A DNA stretch of 64,000 nt from UBA3263 sp964528425. GTDB taxonomy: Bacteria; Bacteroidota; Bacteroidia; Bacteroidales; Muribaculaceae. A model generated the notes under the pieces. The model was given only the letters and a program-made list of their open reading frames with translations. It did not search any database and was not told the origin of the DNA. Below, piece after piece: positions 44,285 to 52,518 of this stretch; positions within the stretch are counted from its first letter, which is position 1, and each line of letters starts with the position of its first letter. The position numbers and the translations under genes are program-made. The stretch lies in NCBI GenBank assembly GCA_964528425.1, contig CAZGTD010000010.1, positions 1 through 64,000 on the forward strand, given 5' to 3'.

Positions 44285-46243
44285 TCAGGCGTCGATATTG
44301 GCATAGGCGGCATTAGCCTCGATAAAGTCGCGACGGATTGCAACATCCTCGCCCATGAGCATCGAGAACACACGGTCTGCCTCAATCGCATCAGAGATAT
44401 TGACCTGCTTGAGAATACGGTTCTGGGGGTCCATGGTGGTTTCCTTCAATTCCTTATAGTCCATCTCGCCCAGACCTTTGTAGCGCTGTACAAGTGCTCC
44501 CGGACCCATCGACTCAATAGCCTCGCGGCGCTGACGCTCGTCCCAGCAATATTCGGCGCGCTTGCCATTTTTCAGGCTTACCTTATATAGCGGAGAAGAG
44601 GCGATATAAAGGTAGCCGTTGTCGATGACTGAACGCATGCGGCGGAAGAAGAAGGTCATCAGCAATGTGTCGATGTGGGAACCATCGACATCAGCATCGG
44701 TCATTATGATAATTTTGTGGTATGCAATCTTGCTGATATCAACGTCATCTTCCTTGCCTTCCTCCTGACTCGGAACCACTCGCAGAGCACGATAAAGAGC
44801 GGTAATTTCCTGATTCTCGAAAATCTTTGTTTTCGAAGCCTTCTCAACATTGAGTATTTTACCGCGGATAGGAAGAATAGCCTGTGTGTGGCGGTCGCGG
44901 GCCTTTTTGGCCGAACCGCCTGCCGAATCACCTTCGACAATAAACAGTTCGCAATCCTCTGCTATGCGGCTCGAGCAGTCGGCAAGCTTGCCGGGCAATC
45001 CGGCGCCACCGAGAGGTGACTTGCGCAGAACCTCGGTGCGTGCTTTCAGTGCTGCGTGACGAGCCGTTGCCGACAGAATAATCTTGTCCGTTATAGTCTT
45101 GGCTTCTTTCGGATGCTCCTCCAGATAGTCGCGCATAGCCTCGGCAACTGCTGTTTGAACGGCACCGATTACTTCGTTATTGCCGAGTTTGGTCTTGGTC
45201 TGTCCCTCAAACTGGGGCTCCATAACCTTAACCGAAATAACGGCAGTAAGACCTTGCATATAGTCACCCGAAGTGAGCTCGATTTTATCTTTAGCGAGTT
45301 TTTCGAGCATCTTGTTGTCTTCGGCATACTTTTTAATAGTAAAGCCGACAGCACGCTTAAAGCCGGTCAGGTGAGTACCGCCTTCGTATGTATTGATATT
45401 GTTTACAAACGAATAGATATTCTCGTTGTAATCAGTATTGTAGGTCAACGCAACCTCAACAGGAATACCCTGACGCTCGGTATTGAGGTGGATAACATGG
45501 TCGATCAATGGCGTGCGCTTGGCATCGATGTAGCGCACGAAATCTTCCAGGCCGGCTTCCGAATAGAAAGTCTCGGTTCTGGCATTCCCGTCAGCGTCGC
45601 GCTCGCGCTTGTCGGTGAGAGTAAGCGTAATGCCTGCATTCAGGAAAGCAAGGTCACGCAGACGGTTGGCGAGAGTATCGTAATTATAAACCGTCTCTAC
45701 AAAAATCGAGGCATCGGGCTTAAAAGTCACGGTTGTACCCGTAGTTTCGCTCTCGCCGATAACTGTTAGTTGTGAGGTCGGTTTACCGCAGGAGTACTCC
45801 TGCATATATATTTTACCATTGCGGCGAACTTCCGCACGAAGATATGTCGACAAGGCGTTAACACAACTTACACCAACGCCATGAAGACCACCGGAAACTT
45901 TATATGAATCCTTATTGAACTTACCGCCGGCATGAAGAACGGTCAAAACGACTTCAAGCGCACTCTTTTTTTCCTTCTCGTGCATGTCTACCGGAATGCC
46001 GCGGCCGTTATCGACAACAGTGATTGAGTCATCCTCATTGATAACTACGTCAACATGAGTTGCGTAGCCGGCAAGGGCTTCGTCGATTGAGTTATCTACA
46101 ACTTCATAAACCAGATGATGGAGGCCTTTGGCTGATATATCGCCGATATACATGGCCGGACGCTTGCGAACGGCTTCAAGACCTTCAAGAACCTGAATGG
46201 AACTTGCGCCATAGTCGGCGCCTGCTTTTTCTTCTTCTATCAT
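44285..46243 (-). CDS. gyrB: DNA gyrase subunit B
   Basis: The 652-residue ATPase subunit of gyrase. It shows the GHKL domain (EVVDNSIDEALAG, DNGRGIPVDMH, GGLHGVGVSCVNAL), a transducer domain, and the TOPRIM domain with FIVEGDSAGGSAK, LPIRGKILNVEKA and IIMTDADVDGSHI. The C-terminal GyrB tail is present. It is not next to gyrA, which is at 5.1-7.7 kb on the same strand. The -7 box is 31 bases upstream; rnr follows. Confidence 0.96.
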   Translation of the reverse strand: MIEEEKAGADYGASSIQVLEGLEAVRKRPAMYIGDISAKGLHHLVYEVVDNSIDEALAGYATHVDVVINEDDSITVVDNGRGIPVDMHEKEKKSALEVVLTVLHAGGKFNKDSYKVSGGLHGVGVSCVNALSTYLRAEVRRNGKIYMQEYSCGKPTSQLTVIGESETTGTTVTFKPDASIFVETVYNYDTLANRLRDLAFLNAGITLTLTDKRERDADGNARTETFYSEAGLEDFVRYIDAKRTPLIDHVIHLNTERQGIPVEVALTYNTDYNENIYSFVNNINTYEGGTHLTGFKRAVGFTIKKYAEDNKMLEKLAKDKIELTSGDYMQGLTAVISVKVMEPQFEGQTKTKLGNNEVIGAVQTAVAEAMRDYLEEHPKEAKTITDKIILSATARHAALKARTEVLRKSPLGGAGLPGKLADCSSRIAEDCELFIVEGDSAGGSAKKARDRHTQAILPIRGKILNVEKASKTKIFENQEITALYRALRVVPSQEEGKEDDVDISKIAYHKIIIMTDADVDGSHIDTLLMTFFFRRMRSVIDNGYLYIASSPLYKVSLKNGKRAEYCWDERQRREAIESMGPGALVQRYKGLGEMDYKELKETTMDPQNRILKQVNISDAIEADRVFSMLMGEDVAIRRDFIEANAAYANIDA

Positions 46244-46274
46244 AAGTGATGGTAATGTCGAATATTTCAGACTG

Positions 46275-46282
46275 CAAATTTA
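46275..46282 (-). promoter_or_regulatory. -7 element of gyrB-rnr
   Basis: TAAATTTG plus C on the minus strand, 31 bases before gyrB. Divergent from 46326-46333. Confidence 0.55.
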
Positions 46283-46325
46283 CGAAAATTTTCCGAAAAA
46301 TCCACATCTCCAAATATTTTTTTCG

Positions 46326-46333
46326 TAACTTTG
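46326..46333 (+). promoter_or_regulatory. -7 element of the acyltransferase gene
   Basis: TAACTTTG plus C ends only 7 bases before the ATG, so the mRNA should be leaderless or nearly so. Confidence 0.6.
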
Positions 46334-46340
46334 CGCTCAA

Positions 46341-47351
46341 ATGATTTATAATCTGCAATCGCTCCGCGGCCTGCTGGCCGTTGCCGTGTTGGCCGCACAT
46401 TTTGGCTTCAACAGCGACATACTGACTGATTCCGGCGACATCCGCATCGCCGGTTTTATGATGCTGAGTGCCTTTGTATTTACCTTGTCGAGTTTGCGTC
46501 GCGCCGAGTCAAACGCGCTGCCAACACCCGTTGCATTCATGAAAAAGCGCATCGCCCAGCTATATCCGCTCTATCTCGTGGGCCTAATCATTTCTCTAAT
46601 TCTCACACGATTTCACCAGAGATTCGGCCCTACATTGGCCGACTTTCTTATGCTTCAGAGCTGGTTTCCCAACCCCGACTACTATTTTTCGGGAAATCCC
46701 CCGACATGGTTCATAAGCTCGATTATGTTCTGCTATCTGGCGTTCCTTCCAACCTTTAGGCTCGCCTATCGAAAGCCAAAGTGTTTCGCAGTATTCATGG
46801 CCTCGTACTTAACCGCTTATTTCATTGTTGCTCTGAATATTTCCGAACCTTTGGCCAAGGGGATAATCTATGTTTTTCCCCCAATGCAGTTCGCAACTTA
46901 TCTATTTGGAATAGTTCTTGCGTTTCTTTATCATTTCCGGAATATTAAAATCAAATCGCCTTTAATGGCAGACCTGGCGGTTGTGGGTATTCTGGCACTA
47001 AAAGCCTCTCTTTTAATTGGAGGACAGTATGTTTCCACTCGATTTACATTAAGTTCTTACTGGTGGCCTTCAACGTTCGTTCTGCTCTTGATATTATCAG
47101 CTACCGACAAGACCAACTGCCTTACAACCAGGATTCTGCACTCAAAGCCCCTGCTGGCGTTGGGCAATGTTTCTTTCAGCTTTTATATTCTCCATTATCC
47201 GTGGATAATTGCCTCGCGATTGGCCATGGACCACCTTGGAATTAGTCTGCCAATCGGCCTTGAATTCTGCCTTTCAGTACCGCTGCTTGCCATAATTGCT
47301 AATTTCAGCAAGAAGTATTTTGAAACTCCGGTGGCAAATATGCTCAAATAA
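46341..47351 (+). CDS. Acyltransferase 3 family membrane protein
   Basis: A 336-residue integral membrane protein with about ten hydrophobic segments. It matches acyltransferase 3: the N-terminal LQSLRGLLAVAVLAAHFGFN holds the RGLA-type motif and the catalytic-type His, KKRIAQLYPLYLVGLI gives the second motif, and SFSFYILHYPWI is near the C-terminus. The family transfers acyl groups such as acetyl onto exported glycans, lipid A or murein; the acceptor is unknown. It appears monocistronic. Confidence 0.9.
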   Translation: MIYNLQSLRGLLAVAVLAAHFGFNSDILTDSGDIRIAGFMMLSAFVFTLSSLRRAESNALPTPVAFMKKRIAQLYPLYLVGLIISLILTRFHQRFGPTLADFLMLQSWFPNPDYYFSGNPPTWFISSIMFCYLAFLPTFRLAYRKPKCFAVFMASYLTAYFIVALNISEPLAKGIIYVFPPMQFATYLFGIVLAFLYHFRNIKIKSPLMADLAVVGILALKASLLIGGQYVSTRFTLSSYWWPSTFVLLLILSATDKTNCLTTRILHSKPLLALGNVSFSFYILHYPWIIASRLAMDHLGISLPIGLEFCLSVPLLAIIANFSKKYFETPVANMLK

Positions 47352-47375
47352 GTTGTGATTTAGCGATTTTTTTCG

Positions 47376-47383
47376 TAACTTTG
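47376..47383 (+). promoter_or_regulatory. -7 element of the FAH-like/porU gene cluster
   Basis: TAACTTTG plus CA, 38 bases upstream of the TTG start of the FAH-like gene. Confidence 0.58.
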
Positions 47384-47421
47384 CAGATAATATTCAATTT
47401 GGTAGACTATAAAACAAGAAA

Positions 47422-47877
47422 TTGAAACTTCTGCTGGAAACCGATAATTCGCTGCGAGTAATTGCTGACTCTGCTATAGGCCGCAACAACCAGCCCTGGT
47501 TTTTGCCCGACTGCGGCACGAACTGGCGTTGGCGTTTGGCCCAAGCGTTCAGAATTGCCAAACTCGGCAAAAACGTTGCCCCAAAATTTGCCCCGCGCTA
47601 CTTCGATGCCACCACCTTACTATGGGTTCCCGAGGCTGATAACTGCGACTGTCTGGATTTCATGGACGGGGCTGTTGTTTGCGGTAACTGGCTTCCGATT
47701 TCAACCCCCTCAGAACATGCCGGGAAGCTCCTTTCCAAAGTTTCCGATTTCTCAACGATGAAAACCGGCGATATTATCGCTTACTTCCTCCCCTACTCTC
47801 CGGCACCAATTGAAATCAACCAACACATTTCACAGTCAATCGATAACATCGAAGTTTTAAACTTCAACATTAAATAG
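47422..47877 (+). CDS. Degenerate fumarylacetoacetate hydrolase (FAH)-like protein upstream of the sortase
   Basis: A 151-residue protein. Residues 24-66 resemble the FAHD1-type core, in which a PFFxPD strand is followed by an ExE metal pair and then GKNI..KFAxRYYD. Here the segment is PWFLPDCG, then WRWRLAQAF where the metal-binding glutamates should be, then GKNVAPKFAPRYFDA. The enzyme is short and lacks the metal ligands, so it is unlikely to be a hydrolase. It seems to start at TTG (47422); no in-frame ATG fits. It sits 26 bases before the PorU-type gene. As I recall, Porphyromonas gingivalis also has an FAH-family gene just before porU; this is memory, not checked. Confidence 0.68.
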   Translation: MKLLLETDNSLRVIADSAIGRNNQPWFLPDCGTNWRWRLAQAFRIAKLGKNVAPKFAPRYFDATTLLWVPEADNCDCLDFMDGAVVCGNWLPISTPSEHAGKLLSKVSDFSTMKTGDIIAYFLPYSPAPIEINQHISQSIDNIEVLNFNIK

Positions 47878-47903
47878 CCCAAGTTTTTCATTATTACCAT
47901 TAC

Positions 47904-50900
47904 ATGAAAAAATTCACATATATTCTCTCCCTTCTGCTTGGATCGGCAATTTCAGCCTATGGGTTTGACATGCCGGCTTCTTCGGTCATGGCCGATGGAA
48001 CATGGACCAAGATTCGCGTAATGACCGATGGCGTTTATCAGCTGACCTACGACGAACTCAATGACCTCGGCTATTCATCACCCGAAAATGTTAAGGTTTT
48101 CGGCTATTCCCCCAGCCTGCTGGTAACCTGCTCCTTTGATGTTATTCCGGGCGACCTTACACCTATTCCGACCATCAATCTGCCCGAACAAAAAAAGATT
48201 CTCTTTTATTTGTCCGACAACTATGATATAAATCCCGAAGTATGGCGTAAGAAATTCACGGCCAACGATGCAGCCAAGCGTGAACGACACACAAACAGCA
48301 CCGGCGCCACATATTTTATATCCGACGCCAAAACCGATGCGGCTAATTTAGGCACTGTACCGGCCCCGGCTTCCGTTAACGAAGAGGAAGCTCTGAAAAG
48401 CCACAAAGCGGTCTATTATCACGAACAAGATATAACGTCGCTGACCGAAGCCGGAAGTATATTTATTGAACCTGCAACAATTACACGCACCAACGGAGTA
48501 ACACACCCGTTCACGGTGTGCCATCTCGCATCGCCCGACGCAACACTGCTTTTCGGCGCGTATGTTGCCCCGGCGAACACTGAAATTGCCGGCAATATGG
48601 CCGCATACTTCTCCGAAGGTATCGTTCCAGGAGCAACCGACGGTTCGAAACCGAGCCTGTTACTTCAAAAAGAGATACTTACGCCGGAATTCCGTTCACA
48701 AGAGTTTACAATGCCGATGACTGTAGAGCCGCAGACTCACACCGTGACTTTCAAGATTCCGGAAGATGGTCTGCAACAGAAACCTTGTGCCCTCGACTTC
48801 TTTTTTGTTAAATACGACAGGATGAACGACGTTGGGGTTCGGCCGCAGTCAATAATGTATTTCCTCAATGAAAAGAAGGCCGCAACCTTTGAGCTCACTG
48901 GCATTGATACTGAGAACTGGAAGGTATGGAATATCACCGACCCCCTGAAAATCAAGGAAATCTTGCTGACCCAAAATGACGATAAGTTCTATGGAACTCT
49001 GCAGTCAACGTCTGCAGGTTCGGCAAACGAACTTATAGCCTTTGACATCAAGGCCGACCACCCCGAACCGGAAATTATGGGCCGCGTTGCCAACCAGAAC
49101 CTCCACGCGATGAACGTGCCCGACATGCTGATAATCACTTCGACACCGCTGCTCGATGATGCAGAAACCGTAGCCGACCTTCATCGGCGCTTGCAAGGGC
49201 TTGATGTTAAAGTTGTTGATCAGATGCAGATTTTCAACGAATATGGCTCCGGTAACACATCGCCCGAGGCCGTTCGCCGCTTTATTACCCATCTTAACGA
49301 CCGGCAGCAGTCCAAGCTTCAGGGAGTTCTTCTGCTCGGCCCGGCAACCTTCAACAATAAGGAGCTTGTCGGCGATAATTCGCCCTATGTCGTTACTGCA
49401 CAATGCGAGGAGCCCGTGTTGGCACGAAATGTAACAACCAACTATTCCTCCGACATTTACTTCGTTTGTGCCGGCGAACCTCAAACTACCAATCCTTGGT
49501 CGGAACGCCACAGCACCTTCTGCGTATTCTCCAACATGCCGGTCGCCGGCATCGGGCGAGTACCCTTCAAAACAACTCTGGAAATAAATGAATACTATAA
49601 GAAAGTAGAAACTTATCTTACACAACTGCCCACTTTCCCCTCACTTGGTAATATAATTGTAGCTTCAGACTATTCAACCCCTACCGAAAAGTCGAGAACT
49701 CACATGAACGACGCTGAACTGATGCTTCAGGCCATGGACTACTCCAAGCACGGGCGTTCGGTCACGGTTACGCGTTGCGCATCAAACATTTTTTCGAAAG
49801 ATGATAATGCGGTAATTAAGAAGATTCAAAACCGCACTCTCGCCTACGGCGCACAATTATATGCATTCTTCGGCCACGGAACCGCAACCGGGATTTCCGG
49901 TTCAACAACTGTTAATGACCCAATTCTGACAATAGATGCGGCCAAAAACCTGAACACGTCTGTTCGCTCGCCGTTCATGCATATTGCGTCATGCCATGTT
50001 GCGGCTGTTGACGTGTATAACTCCACGCTTGCCGGCTCTTTGCTCGCCAACCCCAACGGCGGTCCCGTTGCAGTTATCGGTTCCGGACGCGAAGTATTTC
50101 CGGAAAACAACACCGAACTCGCCAGCGAGGTAGCCGCCGGACTGGATGCTGCCGCCAATAACACACCGTTCGGCACCGTATGGGCAGATGCCGTCGGCAG
50201 ATTCAACAGTCGATTGGCAGCGTATCGCAAGTCGCTGTGCAACACCCTTAACTATAACCTCATCGGCGATCCGATGCTTCCGGTTTATAACGCCACCAAC
50301 AACGTTGAAATCAATGAAATTCCCAACAATACCCTGAGTTATGTTGCACCCACGGAAATAAGTGGCAGAATAACCGGCCTTGACGGGAAGACGGCATCGG
50401 ACTTCAACGGATCGGTTATTCTAACATTCTACGACAGTCCGTTAACGAAGCCCAACGTAAACACTACGAATCCGAGCAACAATCCCGGTTATCTGCCATC
50501 TCTGACAATCGACCAGGATATTATCGGCCAGGTAATCGCAGAGGTTAGAAACGGTATTTTCAATGTAAGCACCGTTGCTCCGTCCACAACTAACCCCAAT
50601 AATCACCGAATTCAGGCTTATGCCTATTCTACCGATGCCACCCGACGCGGTCTGGGCTATATCGGCGGAATAAATTTCACTGAAGCCGGCGAACCGGCCG
50701 CTGCGACTCCGACACCGGTAGCTATTGACAACTTTGAGGTTGAGATTGCCGAGCCCACTTCAAGCTATAAATATAAAGCGACCATAACGGCAGAATTCAC
50801 CGCGGCCGACGGATTGGCATTTTCCAATGCACTGGTAAATCCGATTAAACTGACTATCGACGGTAAGTCGCAGGCAAACGTATCAGACATGATATCGCCG

Positions 50901-51281
50901 CTGTCGGACGGCAAATACCGCCTCGTCTACACAACCAGCAAACTTGAGTTCGGTAATCATGAGGCAACATTAGCCATTCTCGACGCCAACGATAACTGGG
51001 CTGAAGAAACGCTTTATTTCATGGTTGACAACACACCGGCAGCAACATTGTCGGCGGCAGTTGAAAATGGAGAAGTAAACTTTGAGATTGCCAGCGATAT
51101 TTATGGTGGACAGCACCGCCTGGTTGTTGAGCGGCTCAACGGCGACTTAGCCATGGACCGGACATTTACCGGAGATTCTTTGACAGTGGCTCTCGACCCG
51201 GGCGTTTACCGTGCATTCGTGCAATCCCGGTCGAATTCCGCCGCCACCGCCACTCAGAAAATCCAGTTTGCGGTTCATTGA
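47904..51281 (+). CDS. porU: PorU-type C25 cysteine peptidase, type IX secretion sortase
   Basis: A 1125-residue protein with a signal peptide (about 1-20). The central C25 (gingipain-like) domain has LYAFFGHGTATG with catalytic-type His658 and IASCHVAAV with Cys697, so both residues of the dyad are kept. N-terminal beta domains and a C-terminal FN3/Ig-like region (about 850-1125) complete the family layout. PorU homologues remove the C-terminal sorting domain of T9SS cargo and attach the protein to lipid at the outer surface. It could instead be another C25 surface peptidase. In P. gingivalis porV follows; here a BamA/TamA-like barrel follows instead. Confidence 0.83.
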   Translation: MKKFTYILSLLLGSAISAYGFDMPASSVMADGTWTKIRVMTDGVYQLTYDELNDLGYSSPENVKVFGYSPSLLVTCSFDVIPGDLTPIPTINLPEQKKILFYLSDNYDINPEVWRKKFTANDAAKRERHTNSTGATYFISDAKTDAANLGTVPAPASVNEEEALKSHKAVYYHEQDITSLTEAGSIFIEPATITRTNGVTHPFTVCHLASPDATLLFGAYVAPANTEIAGNMAAYFSEGIVPGATDGSKPSLLLQKEILTPEFRSQEFTMPMTVEPQTHTVTFKIPEDGLQQKPCALDFFFVKYDRMNDVGVRPQSIMYFLNEKKAATFELTGIDTENWKVWNITDPLKIKEILLTQNDDKFYGTLQSTSAGSANELIAFDIKADHPEPEIMGRVANQNLHAMNVPDMLIITSTPLLDDAETVADLHRRLQGLDVKVVDQMQIFNEYGSGNTSPEAVRRFITHLNDRQQSKLQGVLLLGPATFNNKELVGDNSPYVVTAQCEEPVLARNVTTNYSSDIYFVCAGEPQTTNPWSERHSTFCVFSNMPVAGIGRVPFKTTLEINEYYKKVETYLTQLPTFPSLGNIIVASDYSTPTEKSRTHMNDAELMLQAMDYSKHGRSVTVTRCASNIFSKDDNAVIKKIQNRTLAYGAQLYAFFGHGTATGISGSTTVNDPILTIDAAKNLNTSVRSPFMHIASCHVAAVDVYNSTLAGSLLANPNGGPVAVIGSGREVFPENNTELASEVAAGLDAAANNTPFGTVWADAVGRFNSRLAAYRKSLCNTLNYNLIGDPMLPVYNATNNVEINEIPNNTLSYVAPTEISGRITGLDGKTASDFNGSVILTFYDSPLTKPNVNTTNPSNNPGYLPSLTIDQDIIGQVIAEVRNGIFNVSTVAPSTTNPNNHRIQAYAYSTDATRRGLGYIGGINFTEAGEPAAATPTPVAIDNFEVEIAEPTSSYKYKATITAEFTAADGLAFSNALVNPIKLTIDGKSQANVSDMISPLSDGKYRLVYTTSKLEFGNHEATLAILDANDNWAEETLYFMVDNTPAATLSAAVENGEVNFEIASDIYGGQHRLVVERLNGDLAMDRTFTGDSLTVALDPGVYRAFVQSRSNSAATATQKIQFAVH

Positions 51282-51309
51282 ACATTTAACACTTATGAAA
51301 CGTTAATAC

Positions 51310-51342
51310 ACTGCAGGACGATAATAAGTTTCGTTCTGCAGT
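51310..51342 (+). terminator. Hairpin after porU, possible terminator
   Basis: Arms 51310-51321 and 51331-51342 pair over about 12 bases with one mismatch, around a nine-base loop. It is followed by TTCACTAC, a weak T-run, so termination is uncertain; it may separate porU from the barrel gene. Confidence 0.5.
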
Positions 51343-51366
51343 TTCACTACTATTATCGTTTCAACC

Positions 51367-52518
51367 GTGGTAAAAAAAATTTTTATAACATTATGCGCTT
51401 CCGCTATAGGATTTCTGGCCAACGCCCAGACCGATAGCACCGCGGTTATCACTCCTGCTCCCAAAAGAAACATAATTCAGAAAGTAATGGACTACTTCGA
51501 TGATTCAAATGACATCAAACCCGCAAAGAAGCTTGATTTCAGCATCATTGGCGGTCCATATTACTCGCAGGATACAAAATTTGGCATCGGCCTTGTTGCA
51601 GCCGGCATTTATCATCGCGACCTGAATGACACCATCAGCCCTGCATCGCAGTTCAGTCTTTACGGCGACGGATCCATAACCGGCTACTACAAAGTAGGCG
51701 TTGACGGATCGAGCTATTTTAACGGCGACCGCATATGGCTCTACTACGACATTTATTTTTCCTCACAACCCGACCGCTACTGGGGCATCGGCTACGAAAA
51801 CAACCACAACGATGACCTGATGGTCAAATATAAGAAATGGTCGGCCAAAGGTAACCTTGCCGCTCTTTTCAGGCTCGGAGAGTCACCGGTTTATATGGGT
51901 CCTGTAATTGATGTGGCATATTACGACGCTAAGAGTCGGCCCGATGCAAAATTATGGAATTATCAAAAACGCCGCACATTCACCGACCTATGGGGAATAA
52001 GCCTCGTTGTTGATACCCGCGATAACGTGTTCAACGCCTACGAAGGTATCTATTTCAGACTCGACCAAAGCTTCGCTCCGAAGTTTCTCGGCAACCAATA
52101 CGCCTTTTCAGCAACCGAAGGCACACTGAACTTTTATCACCCGTTATGGAAAGGGGCGGTTATGGCAACCAACCTTCACATGCGCATGACCTACGGCAAC
52201 ACCCCCTGGGGCATGATGTCGATTCTCGGTGGGTCAAGCTCTATGCGCGGCTACTGGGAGGGCAGATACAACGACAAATGCGCAGCCGAAGCCTGCATAG
52301 AGTTGCGCCAGCATGTATGGAAGCGTTTCGGTGCAGTTGTTTGGGGCGGCGTAGGCGAAGTATTTGCCAAACCACGAATGATTTTTAAAGGCCACGCTCT
52401 CTGGAATGCCGGAGTTGGTGTGCGCTGGGAGTTCAAACATAGAGTAAACGTAAGGGTCGACTATGGATTCGGCCAGGACCAGAACGGTTTAGTATTCAGC
52501 ATCAATGAAGCATTCTGA
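51367..52518 (+). CDS. BamA/TamA-family outer-membrane barrel without POTRA domains
   Basis: A 383-residue protein with a signal peptide (about 1-20, ending FLANAQ), starting at GTG. After a short spacer the rest is a bacterial surface antigen (PF01103)-type barrel, with the family-like SSSMRGYWEGRYNDK segment, the counterpart of the VRGY/F motif of loop 6, and a terminal Phe. No POTRA domains precede the barrel, so it is not a BamA insertase. Its end overlaps the phosphoethanolamine transferase gene by 14 bases. Function unknown. Confidence 0.86.
   Translation: MVKKIFITLCASAIGFLANAQTDSTAVITPAPKRNIIQKVMDYFDDSNDIKPAKKLDFSIIGGPYYSQDTKFGIGLVAAGIYHRDLNDTISPASQFSLYGDGSITGYYKVGVDGSSYFNGDRIWLYYDIYFSSQPDRYWGIGYENNHNDDLMVKYKKWSAKGNLAALFRLGESPVYMGPVIDVAYYDAKSRPDAKLWNYQKRRTFTDLWGISLVVDTRDNVFNAYEGIYFRLDQSFAPKFLGNQYAFSATEGTLNFYHPLWKGAVMATNLHMRMTYGNTPWGMMSILGGSSSMRGYWEGRYNDKCAAEACIELRQHVWKRFGAVVWGGVGEVFAKPRMIFKGHALWNAGVGVRWEFKHRVNVRVDYGFGQDQNGLVFSINEAF

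Noticed and set aside
47904..51281. Gingipain-type secreted protease
   Set aside because: The length, N-terminal beta domains and neighbouring FAH-like gene fit PorU better; no T9SS sorting tail of the usual type is evident.
51367..52518. PorV (T9SS shuttle) because it follows porU
   Set aside because: Sequence has BamA/TamA features (SSSMRGYWEG segment, terminal Phe) and not the FadL-like barrel of PorV.
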